DNA of 64,000 bases from CAWCFV01 sp963794995 (GTDB taxonomy: Bacteria > Actinomycetota > Actinomycetes > JACCUZ01): positions 1,054,001-1,118,000 of the forward strand of contig CAWCFV010000002.1 in assembly GCA_963794995.1 (NCBI GenBank), written 5' to 3'. Positions 8,446 through 17,809 of the stretch are shown here, piece by piece (position 1 is the first letter of the stretch; every line of letters starts with the position of its first letter). A model generated the notes under the pieces. That model made no database searches. It was not told the origin of the DNA and saw nothing but the letters and a program-made list of their open reading frames with translations. Made by a program: the position numbers and the translations under genes.

Positions 8446-9006
8446 GTGCTGCCCGACCTGCTGTTCTGGGGGCTCGGCGTGGTCGCCGTCGTCTCCGGGG
8501 CGTACGTCTTCGTCGTGGACTCGATGGCCCGGGCCACGTACGCGCTGGCGGTCTCGTTCGTCGCCGTCGGTGCCGCGCTGCTCCTGATGGACCTGGACTA
8601 CGTCGGCCTGGTGACGGTCCTGATGATGGTGATGGAGATGGCCGTGATGGCCGTCTACATGGTGATGTTCATGGGGATGAACCCCGCGCTCATGCCCATG
8701 AGCATGGTGCACGGCAACCGGACGGCCGTCGCGGCCGCCGTGTCGGTGTTCGTCGTCCTGGCCGGCGGGGTGCTGCTGGTGGACTGGCCGGCCCGCCGGG
8801 GAGCGCCCGCACCGGACACCGTCGCGGCACTCGGCGAGGCCCTGATGGGCTCGAAGATGCTGGTGATGATGACGATCAGCCCGGTCATGATCGCCACGAT
8901 GGTCGCCGGCGTCGCGCTGGCCGTCCCCGGCGGGCGCTACGACCGGCTCGGTGACGACCTGCGGGGACCGGCGACCGACCCGCAGCCGGGCGGGGTCGGC
9001 CGATGA
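8446..9006 (+). CDS. nuoJ: complex I-like subunit J (NuoJ family), methionine-rich
   Basis: 186 residues from GTG 8446, with five predicted helices. The segment after DYVGLV corresponds to NuoJ helix 3, which carries the pi-bulge in complex I. Here it is extraordinarily methionine-rich: twelve Met between residues 60 and 87, ending NPALMPMSMVHG, and six more between 134 and 152. A membrane-embedded Met array of this kind could bind Cu(I), or may only reflect tight packing. The gene overlaps nuoK by 4 nt (ATGA). Confidence 0.8.
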   Translation: MLPDLLFWGLGVVAVVSGAYVFVVDSMARATYALAVSFVAVGAALLLMDLDYVGLVTVLMMVMEMAVMAVYMVMFMGMNPALMPMSMVHGNRTAVAAAVSVFVVLAGGVLLVDWPARRGAPAPDTVAALGEALMGSKMLVMMTISPVMIATMVAGVALAVPGGRYDRLGDDLRGPATDPQPGGVGR

Positions 9007-9305
9007 CCCTCGAGGCAGTCCTCGTCGTCGCGGCCGCGTTGTTCGCGGTCGGGGTCTACGGCGCCCTCTCGCAGCAGGTCGTCGTCATGGTGATGATGGG
9101 CCTGGAGCTCATGATCAACGCGGTGGTGCTCGCCGCAGCCGCCATCTGGTGGTTCCTGGCACCCCACCCGACCGGGCAGGTGCTGCTGCTGGTCGTGATC
9201 GCGGCCATGACCGTCGAGATGGCGATGGGCTTCGCGGTCGCCACCCTGCTGCACCGGTCCCGCGGCTCGGACATGACCGACATGGCCGCGGACCTGTCCC
9301 GATGA
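9003..9305 (+). CDS. nuoK: complex I-like subunit K (NuoK family)
   Basis: 100 residues with three helices, the family's normal size. Both membrane glutamates important for proton transfer in E. coli NuoK (Glu36 and Glu72) are present, at Glu35 in MMGLELMIN and Glu72 in MTVEMAMGF. This is the best conserved subunit of the operon and argues that the complex still moves ions. It overlaps nuoJ and nuoL by 4 nt on each side. Confidence 0.88.
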   Translation: MTLEAVLVVAAALFAVGVYGALSQQVVVMVMMGLELMINAVVLAAAAIWWFLAPHPTGQVLLLVVIAAMTVEMAMGFAVATLLHRSRGSDMTDMAADLSR

Positions 9306-11160
9306 GCGCGGTCGTCTGGCTGCTCGTCGCGCTGCCCGCCGTCGTCGGCGCGCTGCTGTGCGGCGCCGGCCGCCGCGGCGACCGGGTCGCCCCCTACCTG
9401 TCGGTGGCCACGGCGGCGGCCGTCCTGGTGCTGGCCTCCGTCGCCGGCCTGGCGTCCGGTGTGCCGTCGGTGGAGGTCCCCTTCGTCGCGGGGGCACCGT
9501 TCGGGCTGGCCGTCGACACCCTGGCGGCGGTCGTGGCGCCGACGGTCGGGGCCGTGACCCTGCTGGTGCTGGTCTTCGCGCCGTCGACGTCACCGTCGCC
9601 CGGGCCAGGTTCCACGGGCTGATGCTGCTGTTCGCCGCCGCCGTCATGGTGACGGTGACGGCCACCACGCTGCCGGTCCTGCTGCTCGGCTGGGAGGTGA
9701 TGGGCGCGACGTCGTACGCGCTGATCGGGTTCTGGTGGCGCGACGACGACCGGGTGTCGGCCGGCGGCACCGCGTTCCTCACGACCCGGGCGGCCGACCT
9801 CGGGCTGTACCTGGCGGCCGGGGCGGCGCTGGCCGGTGGCGCCGGGCTCGGGCTGGACGCGCTGCCGGCCGCGAGCGACGGGTGGCGGGACGTGGTCGCC
9901 GCGGGTGTGCTGGTGGCGGCGCTCGGCAAGGCCGCCCAGCTGCCGTTCTCGTTCTGGCTGTCCCGGGCGATGGTCGGCCCCAGCCCGGTCAGCGCGCTGC
10001 TGCACTCGGCCGCGATGGTGGCCATGGGCGGCTACCTGCTGCTGCGCACCGCGCCGCTGCTCGAGGCCACCGGCTGGGCGGCGACCACCGCCGCCTGGGT
10101 CGGCGCGACCACCGCCCTGCTGCTCGGCGCGGTGGCCGTGGCGCAGCGGGACCTCAAGCAGCTGCTGGCCGCCTCGACCTCCGCCCAGCTCGGCTTCGTC
10201 GTCCTCGCCGCCGGCTCCTCGGCCGTGGCCGGCGGCACCGCCCATCTCGTGGCGCACGCCGCCACCAAGGCGCTGCTGTTCCTCGCCGCCGGTGCGTGGC
10301 TCTCGGCCCTGGGCACCAAGCAGCTGGCCGGCCTGCGCGGTGTCGCCCGACGGTGGCCGGTGGTCGGCGTCTCGTTCGGCGTCGGCGCACTCGCCCTCGC
10401 CGGGGTGGCGCCCCTGTCGCTGTGGGCCACGAAGGACGCCGTGCTCGCCGGTGCGCGCGAGCAGTCGGGCGCGCTCTACGTCGTGGCCCTGGCCGGTGCC
10501 GCGATGTCGGCGGCCTACGCCGGCAAGGCGCTGCTCGTCGTGTGGCGCGGGGTCGACGACGACCGGGCCCGCCGTGCGGTCGAGCAGGAGTGGGACGCCG
10601 AGGAGCGGGGCACCCGCCGGGTCGGCCGGCTCGAGCAGGCGCCGCTGGTCGTGCTGGCCGCGGGCGCCGCCGTGCTGGGCGTCCTTGCCCTGCCGCCCGT
10701 CGGCGACATGCTGCAGCGCGGGCTCGGCGTCGCCGCCGAGCCGTCGGCCGCCCTTCCCGAGCTGGCGCTCTCGGGCGTGCTGGCCGCCGGCGTCCTGCTC
10801 GCGGTCGCCCGGTGGCGCCCGCCCGAGCCGGTCTGGGCGCGGGACTGGCTGCACCTCGAGCCGCTGACCCGGGCACTCGCGGTCCGGCCGGTCCTGCGGC
10901 TCGCGGAGTCCCTCGCCCGCTTCGACGACCTGGTCCTCGACGCCGGGGTCACGCGCGTCTCGCAGGCGGGGCTCGCGCTGGGCCGGCTGGCCGCCCGGGC
11001 GGACGCCGCGGTCGACGCCGGCGTCGCCGCGTTCGCCGCGGGCACCCGTCGGCTCGGCGCGCTCGCGCGGCGGCCGCAGACCGGCCAGCTGCACCAGTAC
11101 TACCTCCAGTCGCTGGCCGTCCTGGCCGCCGGCGCCCTCCTGCTCCTGGTGGTGACCTGA
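9302..11160 (+). pseudogene. nuoL: complex I-like subunit L (NuoL family antiporter-like), one frame break
   Basis: An antiporter-like subunit of about 619 residues from ATG 9302. One missing base near 9580 (GCGCC where GCGGCC would restore the frame) shifts the reading frame after LLVLVF; the next frame resumes with AVDVTVARARFHG, exactly what the family has there. The rest is intact to 11160. LLGWEVMGATSY carries the key helix-5 glutamate, and GKAAQLPFSFWL with GPSPVSALLHSAAMV carries the pumping lysine region. The C-terminal part includes a long amphipathic section and a last anchor helix, as in true NuoL. The break is most likely an assembly indel, because both neighbours are intact and coupled. 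Confidence 0.82.
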
Positions 11161-11162
11161 CC

Positions 11163-12656
11163 GTGCTCACCCTGATCGTCTTCCTGCCGCTGGTCGCGGC
11201 CACGCTGCTCGCGGTCGTCCGGGTGCCGGACCCCGTCGCCCGCTGGTCGTGGCTGGCCGTCACGCTGGCCGAGCTCGCCCTGGTCGCCGGGGTCTGGCTG
11301 GCCTACGACACCCCGGCTGCCGGCGAGCTCGCCTTCGAGCAGCGGGTGGCCTGGATCCCCGGAGTCGACAGCAGCTACCACGTCGGCGTCGACGGGCTGT
11401 CGCTGCCGCTGGTCGCGCTGACCGCCGTGGTGTTCGTGGCGTGCGCGGTGTACGCGCTGCACGAGCAGGACCGGCCGCGGTCACAGGCCGCGCTGTTCCT
11501 GTTCCTGCAGTTCACCTGCGTCGGGCTGTTCGTCGCGGCCGACCTGCTCGTGTTCTTCGTGTTCTTCGACCTGTCCATCGTCGCCATGTACTTCGTCATC
11601 GCCGGCTGGGGCCACGGCGAGAGTGCCGCCCGGTCGGCACTGAAGTTCTTCCTCTACACCTTCCTGGGCTCGCTGGCGCTGCTGCTGGGCTTCATCGGCC
11701 TCTACGTCCTCGCCGAGCCGCACACGTTCGACATGGTCCGGCTGGCCGCCGAGGCCCCGGCCGCGGCGGCCGGGGTGCAGGGCGGGCTGGTCCTGGCCGC
11801 GGTCCTGCTCGGGCTCGCCGTCAAGACGCCGACCGTGCCCTTCCACACCTGGCTGCCACCAGCGCACACCGACGCCCCCGCGGTCGGCTCCGCGGTGCTG
11901 GCCGGTGTCCTGCTGAAGATGGGCACCTACGGCTTCGTCCGGATCGCGATGCCGATGCTGCCCTCCGCGTGGCGGGCGTGGGCCTGGGTGGTGATCGTGG
12001 TCGGGATCGTGTCGGTGCTCTACGGCGCCCTCGTCGCGCTGGCGCAGACCGACCTCAAGCGGATGGTCGCCTACACCTCGGTCAACCACATGGGCTACGT
12101 CGTCCTCGCCGTCGGCGCCGCGGGGCTGGTCAGCAGCAGCGACGTGCAGGCCCGCGAGGTCGCGGTGACCGGCGCCGTGACCCAGATGGTCAGCCACGGG
12201 CTCATCACCGCGGCCCTGTTCCTGCTGGCGGGCGTGCTGCAGCGGCGGGCCGGCACCTACGAGATGGGCAGCTACGGCGGGCTGGCCGGCCCGGCGCCCC
12301 GCTTCGCCGCCCTGTTCGCGGTCGGTGCCTTCGCCTCCCTCGGACTGCCCGGGTTCTCCGGCTTCATCGCCGAGTTCCAGGTGTTCACCGGCAGCGTCGC
12401 CGCCACGGCCTGGGCGGCTCCTGCACTGCTCGGCATCCTGGTCACGGCGGCGCTGTTCCTGCGCGCGATGCAGCAGCTGCTCACCGGCCCGACCCGCGGC
12501 GCCTCGGAGGGGTTCACCGACCTGGGCCGCACCGAGACGACCGCTATCGGGTCGCTGCTGCTTCTCTCGCTGATCGTCGGGGTGGTCCCGCGTCCGCTGC
12601 TCGGCGTCATCGAGCCGGCGGCCCGCACCGTGGTCGAGGCGGTGCAGCGCCGGTGA
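11163..12656 (+). CDS. nuoM: complex I-like subunit M (NuoM family antiporter-like)
   Basis: 497 residues from GTG 11163, about 14 helices. The central lysine motif KTPTVPFHTWLPPAHTDAP and the LLKMGTYGF lysine are kept. The helix-5 acidic residue (Glu144 in E. coli, in the FFFWE context) is an aspartate here (FFVFFDLSIVAMYF, Asp136), a conservative change that should still allow proton transfer. The gene starts 2 nt after nuoL and overlaps nuoN. Confidence 0.9.
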   Translation: MLTLIVFLPLVAATLLAVVRVPDPVARWSWLAVTLAELALVAGVWLAYDTPAAGELAFEQRVAWIPGVDSSYHVGVDGLSLPLVALTAVVFVACAVYALHEQDRPRSQAALFLFLQFTCVGLFVAADLLVFFVFFDLSIVAMYFVIAGWGHGESAARSALKFFLYTFLGSLALLLGFIGLYVLAEPHTFDMVRLAAEAPAAAAGVQGGLVLAAVLLGLAVKTPTVPFHTWLPPAHTDAPAVGSAVLAGVLLKMGTYGFVRIAMPMLPSAWRAWAWVVIVVGIVSVLYGALVALAQTDLKRMVAYTSVNHMGYVVLAVGAAGLVSSSDVQAREVAVTGAVTQMVSHGLITAALFLLAGVLQRRAGTYEMGSYGGLAGPAPRFAALFAVGAFASLGLPGFSGFIAEFQVFTGSVAATAWAAPALLGILVTAALFLRAMQQLLTGPTRGASEGFTDLGRTETTAIGSLLLLSLIVGVVPRPLLGVIEPAARTVVEAVQRR

Positions 12657-14056
12657 CCGGGATGAACGAGGACCCGCTCGCGCTGCTGCCGGAGATCCTC
12701 CTGCTGGCCGGTGCCCTCGCTGCCCTCCTGGGCGGCTCGTACCTGCCTCGCGACCGGCAGTGGGTGGCGCGCGTGATCGCGGCCGGGGCGCTGCTCGCGG
12801 CCGCCGGCGCGGCGGCCGTGGCCCTGCCGGACGCGCCGCGCTCGGTGTGGGACGGCACGTTCACCGTCGACACTGCCACCGGCGTCGCCCGCCTGGTCGC
12901 CGTCCTCGCCTGCCTGCTCGTCGTCGGGCTCGGGGTCGACGAGCTCGCCGGTGACCGCCGCGAGAGCGAGACGTACTCGCTGCTGCTCCTCGCAACGGCG
13001 GGGACCCTCGTGCTGGCCGGGGCCAGCGACCTCCTGGTCCTGATCGCCGGGTTCCTGCTGGCGAGCATCCCGGTGTACGGGCTCGTCGGGATGTCCCGGA
13101 CACCCGGCGCCGCCGAGGCCGCGATGAAGACCTACCTGCTGGGCGCGTTGCTGGGTATCACGCTGATGCTCGGCGTCACGCTGCTCTACGGCCTGGCCGG
13201 CGAGACGGCGTACGACGCGCTGTCGATGCGCCTCGGCGCGGCGCCGCCGGGGGTGACCCTGGTCGCCGTGGCCGCCGTGCTCGGCGGGCTGATGTTCAAG
13301 GCCGGCGCCGTCCCCGGCCACTTCTGGGTGCCGGACGCCGCCCAGGGAGCCGGCGGAGCCGCCGCGGCGTTCCTGACCTCGGTGCCGAAGGTCGGCGCCG
13401 TGGTCGCGGTGTTCCGGCTCGTGGAGACCCTGCCGGCGTCGGTCGACGCACGGCCGCTGGTGGCCGTGCTGGCGGTGGCCAGCATGACGCTGGGCAACCT
13501 CGCCGCCTTCGCGCAGGACGACCCGCGACGCCTGCTGGGGTGGTCGACCGTCAGCCAGGCCGGGTACCTGCTCGTCCCCGTCGCCGTCGCAGGCCGGACC
13601 GCCCTCGCGATGCCGTCGCTGCTGTTCTACCTGGCGGCCTACACGGTCACCAACCTGGCGGCGTTCGCCGTGACCTCTGCGCTACCCGGCCGACGGGACC
13701 TGGCGGGCTACCGCGGGCTGGCCGGCTCCCGGCCCTGGCTGGCCGGGGCCCTGGTGGTCTCGCTGCTCGGGCTCGTGGGCACACCCCCCACGGCGGTGTT
13801 CGCCGGCAAGGTCACGGTCGCCGCCGCCGCGTGGGACGGCGGCAGCGCCTGGCTGGCCGTCGCCGTCGTCGTCAACACGGTGGCAAGCCTCTTCTACTAC
13901 CTGCGCTGGGTGGCTCCCGTCTTCGGCCGAGCAGGTCCCGGCCAGGACGCGGCGCGGCCTCTGCCGTGGGCAGCGACGAGCGCGGTCGTCGCTGCCGCGG
14001 CCAGTCTCCTGCTCGGCCTGGCCGCCGGACCCGCGTGGGACCTGGTCAGCCGCTAG
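12653..14056 (+). CDS. nuoN: complex I-like subunit N (NuoN family antiporter-like)
   Basis: 467 residues from GTG 12653 (an ATG three codons on is equally possible). Conserved lysines stand in EAAMKTYLLGAL, LMFKAGAVPGHFWVPDAAQG and FLTSVPKVGA. The acidic residue often found in helix 5 (LE.LSL.LY) is missing, as the region reads GFLLASIPVYGL. It is the last gene of the operon, and its end overlaps the convergent downstream gene by 11 bp. Confidence 0.88.
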   Translation: MTGMNEDPLALLPEILLLAGALAALLGGSYLPRDRQWVARVIAAGALLAAAGAAAVALPDAPRSVWDGTFTVDTATGVARLVAVLACLLVVGLGVDELAGDRRESETYSLLLLATAGTLVLAGASDLLVLIAGFLLASIPVYGLVGMSRTPGAAEAAMKTYLLGALLGITLMLGVTLLYGLAGETAYDALSMRLGAAPPGVTLVAVAAVLGGLMFKAGAVPGHFWVPDAAQGAGGAAAAFLTSVPKVGAVVAVFRLVETLPASVDARPLVAVLAVASMTLGNLAAFAQDDPRRLLGWSTVSQAGYLLVPVAVAGRTALAMPSLLFYLAAYTVTNLAAFAVTSALPGRRDLAGYRGLAGSRPWLAGALVVSLLGLVGTPPTAVFAGKVTVAAAAWDGGSAWLAVAVVVNTVASLFYYLRWVAPVFGRAGPGQDAARPLPWAATSAVVAAAASLLLGLAAGPAWDLVSR

Positions 14057-15257
14057 GGAGCTTCCCGTCCGACGCCGGCAGCGCCTCGGTGTCCACCGAC
14101 GCCACGCGCTGGGTGGTCAGGTGCGGGACGCCGGTCGCGGCGGCGGGACCGGCGGGGTCGGGTGCGGCCGGGCCGGAACCGGTGTCGGTCAGCTCCCGAA
14201 CCATCGCGGCGAGCAGGGCCCGCTGCAGGTGCACCTGGGTGACCAGGCCGCGGTAGACACCGGCGTCGGTCACCCCCAGGTACTCGCTGTCGAGCCGGAC
14301 CGCCGCCTGCAGCCACTCCGCGTCGGCCGCCTGCTCGTCGATGTGCCCGCGGTGCAGCACCGGGGTGAGCAGCTCGAGCAGCTTGATCGCCGTGACGTCG
14401 GTGGTCCGGTGCTCGCGCTCGAGAGGTTGCACGGTGCTGGCCAGCGCCCTGGTGAAGGCCGTGGCGGGCGACTCGGGCAGCAGCAGGTCCCCGACTTGAC
14501 CGAACATCTGGTAGTCGTTCGCGAAGTGCGAGAACTCCGCCGGCGGCGGCATCGCGGGCTGCAGCTGCGGGCCTGCCCCGGAACGGCCCGGGAAGGTCAG
14601 CTGGACGCGGTTGGTGAGGGTCGCGGCGACCGCGTGCGCGTACGCCAGCTCCGAGCTCGTCCGCAGCAGCAGGGGCACCACGTCGGCCGGGGCGGCCCAG
14701 CCGAGGAAACGGCGGGTCTGGCCGGCCACGGTGGCGACGAACACCACGACCCGGGGGCGACCGGCCCGCTGGGCACCGGCGCACAGCAGCAGCAACCGGC
14801 TGTCCCACCAGGCGTGACCGTCCTCGAGGTCGACGACGACCACCTCGGCGCGCGAGGCGTCCCGCAGCACGGCGAGGACCTCGACGTGCCCGCTGTCGGC
14901 GATGTCCAGGCCCTGGTGGGCGACGTTGCGCGGGATGGCCAGGGCCGACCGGTTCACCGCCGCCGCGGCTGCCTGGGCGGCCGCACCGAAGTCGAGCGAC
15001 ACCCCGCGGAAGGACACCGACCCGTGCGAGGAGGCCACCGACTCCAGGACCACGAGGCCGAGCGGCACCAGGCTGAGCAGCAGTGCGGCGAGGACGAACG
15101 CGCCCTCCCAGCGGGCCTCCGGCCAGTCCGCGGTGATCCGCAGGAGGGCGACACCGCCGACCAGGACGAGCAGCAGGACGCCGGTGGCGGCCAGGGCGGC
15201 CCGCATCCCCCACGGCCAGAACGACGCCGCGGTCGTCTCGGTCCGCTCACCGGTCAT
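14046..15257 (-). CDS. membrane-anchored conserved hypothetical protein, 403 aa
   Basis: Two membrane helices near the N-terminus (about residues 18-38 and 50-72), then a 320-residue cytosolic part of mixed alpha/beta character. It contains hydrophobic strands such as AEVVVVDLEDG and PRVVVFVATVAGQT, and a helical C-terminal section. I recognise no catalytic motif. It is convergent with nuoN, whose end it overlaps by 11 bp, so the two could affect each other's transcription. ATG 15257 was chosen; GTG 15266 is an alternative. Confidence 0.6.
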   Translation of the reverse strand: MTGERTETTAASFWPWGMRAALAATGVLLLVLVGGVALLRITADWPEARWEGAFVLAALLLSLVPLGLVVLESVASSHGSVSFRGVSLDFGAAAQAAAAAVNRSALAIPRNVAHQGLDIADSGHVEVLAVLRDASRAEVVVVDLEDGHAWWDSRLLLLCAGAQRAGRPRVVVFVATVAGQTRRFLGWAAPADVVPLLLRTSSELAYAHAVAATLTNRVQLTFPGRSGAGPQLQPAMPPPAEFSHFANDYQMFGQVGDLLLPESPATAFTRALASTVQPLEREHRTTDVTAIKLLELLTPVLHRGHIDEQAADAEWLQAAVRLDSEYLGVTDAGVYRGLVTQVHLQRALLAAMVRELTDTGSGPAAPDPAGPAAATGVPHLTTQRVASVDTEALPASDGKLPSG

Positions 15258-15404
15258 GCCCGTCACCCCTCCCGCCGGCCGCCGGCTGCCGGCTGCCTGC
15301 TGCCGACGGTGCGTGGTTCGACCATGCGCCCGCCGGTGACCCACCGCAAGGCGCAGCCTCGCGGCGTGCGAATGCGCGCACGCTCCAGGTCGTAGACCGT
15401 CATC

Positions 15405-16640
15405 ATGGCCGCCGTGCGCGAGCTGATGCGGGACCGGCGGTTCGCGCTGCTCTGGCTCGGGCAGGCGGTGAACACCGTCGGGCACGGTCTCACGATCGTG
15501 GCCCTGGCGACCCTCCTCGTGCGGACCCACGGAGCTGGGACGCTCGGGGCGGTGCTGGCTGCCGACTCGGCGGCGATGGCGGCCACCCTGCTCGCCGGTG
15601 GCGTAATCGCCGACCGCTACTCCCGCACCGCCGTGATGGCCGTCTCCGACGTGCTGCGGCTGGTCGCCGTCCTCGGCTACGCCCTCGCGCCCGCCTCGAC
15701 GCACGTGTCCGTGCTGGTCGCCCTCGCCGTGCTCGAGGGGTGCGGCGTGGCGCTGTTCCAGCCGGCCTGGCGGGCGGTCATCCCGCAGATCGTGGGCCCC
15801 GAGCGGCTGCGCGAGGTCAATGCCGTGGTCCAGACGACCAACCGGGTCGGACTGCTGCTGGGCACCGGCCTCGGCGGGATCCTGGTCGCCACCGTGGGGC
15901 CCCGGCCGGCGCTGGTGGTCGACGCCGCGACGTACGCCGTCAGCCTGGTGACCCTGCTGCTCGTGGCCCTGCCGGCGGCCGCCGAGCACACCCCCGGCGG
16001 CCTGCGTTCCGGCCTGCACGAGGCCCTCGAGGGGCTCGCGGTCGTCTGGCGCAGGCCGTGGGTCACCGTGGTGATGCTGCAGGGCACCGTGCAGGTGCTG
16101 TTCGCGTTCGCACCTATGCGGGTCCTCACCCCGCTGGTGGCCGAGCAACGCTACGGACCGGGGGCGTACGGCGTCCTGGCGGCATGCCTGCCGGCCGGGA
16201 TGATCGCGGGGTCGCTCGTCGCGCTGCGGATGCGGCCCCGCCGCGACGGGCTGGTCGCGATGAACGCCGTCGCCCCGATGGCCGCTGTCATGCTCTGCCT
16301 CGCGGTCGACGTGCCGCTCGTCGTCTACGCCGCGGTCACCGTCGTGGCGTGGGGCGGCATCGCGGTCTTCGCCGTCCTGTGGTTCTCGTCGTTGCAGCGC
16401 GCCTACCCCGCGACGATCCAGGGACGGGTGTTCTCGGTCGAGCAGCTGTCCACGTTCGCGCTCGACCCCGTCGGCCTGGTGCTCGCGCCGCTGGTCGCGA
16501 CCTCCGTCGGCGTGCCCACCGTGGGTCTCGTCGCCGCAGCCGTGCTGCTCCTCACCACGTACGCGGTGCTGCTGGTGCCGGGCGTGGTGCACCTGCGCGA
16601 CCCGCAGCCGGAGCCGGTCACACCCGCGGCGGCGACCTGA
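15405..16640 (+). CDS. MFS transporter
   Basis: 411 residues, about 12 helices. The loop 2-3 signature GGVIADRYSRTAVMAVSD and the similar block before helix 9 identify a major facilitator of the MFS_3/enterobactin-exporter-like branch (LLWLGQAVNTVGHGLT at the start). Such proteins usually export drugs or siderophores, but the substrate cannot be read here. A TAGACC hexamer (15393-15398) stands 6 nt before ATG 15405, suggesting a leaderless message. Confidence 0.82.
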   Translation: MAAVRELMRDRRFALLWLGQAVNTVGHGLTIVALATLLVRTHGAGTLGAVLAADSAAMAATLLAGGVIADRYSRTAVMAVSDVLRLVAVLGYALAPASTHVSVLVALAVLEGCGVALFQPAWRAVIPQIVGPERLREVNAVVQTTNRVGLLLGTGLGGILVATVGPRPALVVDAATYAVSLVTLLLVALPAAAEHTPGGLRSGLHEALEGLAVVWRRPWVTVVMLQGTVQVLFAFAPMRVLTPLVAEQRYGPGAYGVLAACLPAGMIAGSLVALRMRPRRDGLVAMNAVAPMAAVMLCLAVDVPLVVYAAVTVVAWGGIAVFAVLWFSSLQRAYPATIQGRVFSVEQLSTFALDPVGLVLAPLVATSVGVPTVGLVAAAVLLLTTYAVLLVPGVVHLRDPQPEPVTPAAAT

Positions 16641-16641
16641 G

Positions 16642-16647
16642 TACGGT
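16642..16647 (+). promoter_or_regulatory. -10 hexamer of the aldose epimerase gene (leaderless)
   Basis: TACGGT, then 6 nt, then ATG 16654. It begins 1 nt after the stop of the MFS gene, so the epimerase gene has its own promoter. Confidence 0.55.
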
Positions 16648-16653
16648 CGCGCC

Positions 16654-17574
16654 ATGCCCTCACATCATCGGCTGCCGAGCGGCGCGCAGCACGAGATCAG
16701 GCACGGCGACCAGCGCGCGGTGGTCACCGAGGTGGGCGCGACACTGCGCCGGTACGACATCGGGGACCGCCCGGTCGTGCAGGCGTTCGACGAGACCGCC
16801 CTGCCCGACGGCGGACGCGGCCAGGTGCTGGCGCCCTGGCCGAACAGGGTCGCCGACGGTCGCTACTCGTGGGGCGGCGCCGACCGGCAGCTGCCGCTGA
16901 CCGAGGTCGCCAAGCACAACGCCATCCACGGCCTGGTCCGATGGGTGGGGTGGCGGGAGGTCACGCGCACCGAGGAGTCGGTGACCCTCACCACGACCGT
17001 GTGGCCGACGCCGGGCTACCCCTTCCGGCTCGCCGTCACCGCCACCTACCGGCTCGACGACGACGGCCTGAGCGCCGTCGTGTCCGCCGTCAACGAGGGC
17101 ACCGAGCCCGCGCCGTACGCGGTGGGTCACCACCCGTACCTGGCGGCGGGCGGCGGTGCGCTGGACGGCGCGACGCTGACGCTGCCGGCGCGGACCCGGC
17201 TGCTGGTCGACCAGCGCGGCAACCCCGCCGGCCGCGAGGACGTGACGGGTACGCCGTACGACTTCCGGGTCCCGCGGCGCATCGGCGACCTGGTGCTCGA
17301 CACGGCCTACACGGACCTGGCGCCGGACGCGGACGGCTGGTCGCGGGTGCGCCTGGACGCCCCCGACGGCACAGGGGCCGAGCTGCGCGCCGACGGCGCG
17401 ACCCGGTGGCTGCAGGTGTTCTCCGGCGACACGCTGTCCGAGGACCGGCGCCGCACCGCGCTGGCGGTCGAGCCGATGTCCGGCCCGCCCGGGGCCTTCG
17501 TCTCCGGCGAGGACCTGGTGACCCTCCCGCCGGGCGAGGGGCACGCCCTCACGTGGGGACTCCGCGCCTGGTGA
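16654..17574 (+). CDS. aldose 1-epimerase family protein
   Basis: 306 residues, beta-sandwich mutarotase fold. HNAIHGLVRW carries the first catalytic-site histidine, VGHHPYLAAG the second, and the conserved C-terminal glutamate is in ALAVEPMSGPP. These match aldose 1-epimerases (GalM/YeaD type) that interconvert alpha and beta sugar anomers in the cytosol. It is probably not co-regulated with the MFS gene, because a separate TACGGT -10 stands between them. Confidence 0.87.
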   Translation: MPSHHRLPSGAQHEIRHGDQRAVVTEVGATLRRYDIGDRPVVQAFDETALPDGGRGQVLAPWPNRVADGRYSWGGADRQLPLTEVAKHNAIHGLVRWVGWREVTRTEESVTLTTTVWPTPGYPFRLAVTATYRLDDDGLSAVVSAVNEGTEPAPYAVGHHPYLAAGGGALDGATLTLPARTRLLVDQRGNPAGREDVTGTPYDFRVPRRIGDLVLDTAYTDLAPDADGWSRVRLDAPDGTGAELRADGATRWLQVFSGDTLSEDRRRTALAVEPMSGPPGAFVSGEDLVTLPPGEGHALTWGLRAW

Positions 17575-17604
17575 AGGGCCCTGCACAGAGGGGCCGCCCG
17601 GCGT

Positions 17605-17627
17605 GGACATCCGGGCGAGGGATGTCC
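17605..17627. repeat. perfect inverted repeat, GGACATCC / GGATGTCC
   Basis: Eight-base arms around a 7-nt loop, 30 bp after the epimerase stop and about 180 bp before the cold-shock gene. No T-run follows. TAGCGT at 17628-17633 directly after it is a plausible -10 for a long-leader csp transcript, so it may be an operator rather than a terminator. Confidence 0.5.
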
Positions 17628-17809
17628 TAGCGTTGTCCGCGGTTGGAAGTTGCAGTGCCTCGAACGTCTCGACGCCCGCGCGGTTCCATGAGCCGGGCGT
17701 TTCTCGTACCCCGGACCGAGTGCCTCGGTGCGGCCCGAGGGAACCGTGATCGACAGCCCGGCGCCGCGGGGTGCGGCGACCGACAACCGTTTCCCTCGAA
17801 GGAGAGACA

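Noticed and set aside
11249..12650. A 935-codon plus-strand frame starting inside nuoM
   Set aside because: Its first part is an Arg/Gly-rich shadow of nuoM; only its last part from GTG 12653 is nuoN.
6149..14056. The main respiratory complex I of the cell
   Set aside because: NuoB, C, D, E, F, G and I are missing or degenerate, and the NuoA quinone-site loop is changed; a second, complete nuo operon would have to exist elsewhere.
17605..17627. The GGACATCC/GGATGTCC inverted repeat as a terminator of the epimerase gene
   Set aside because: There is no T-run and a TAGCGT -10-like hexamer follows at once; kept as a repeat of uncertain role.
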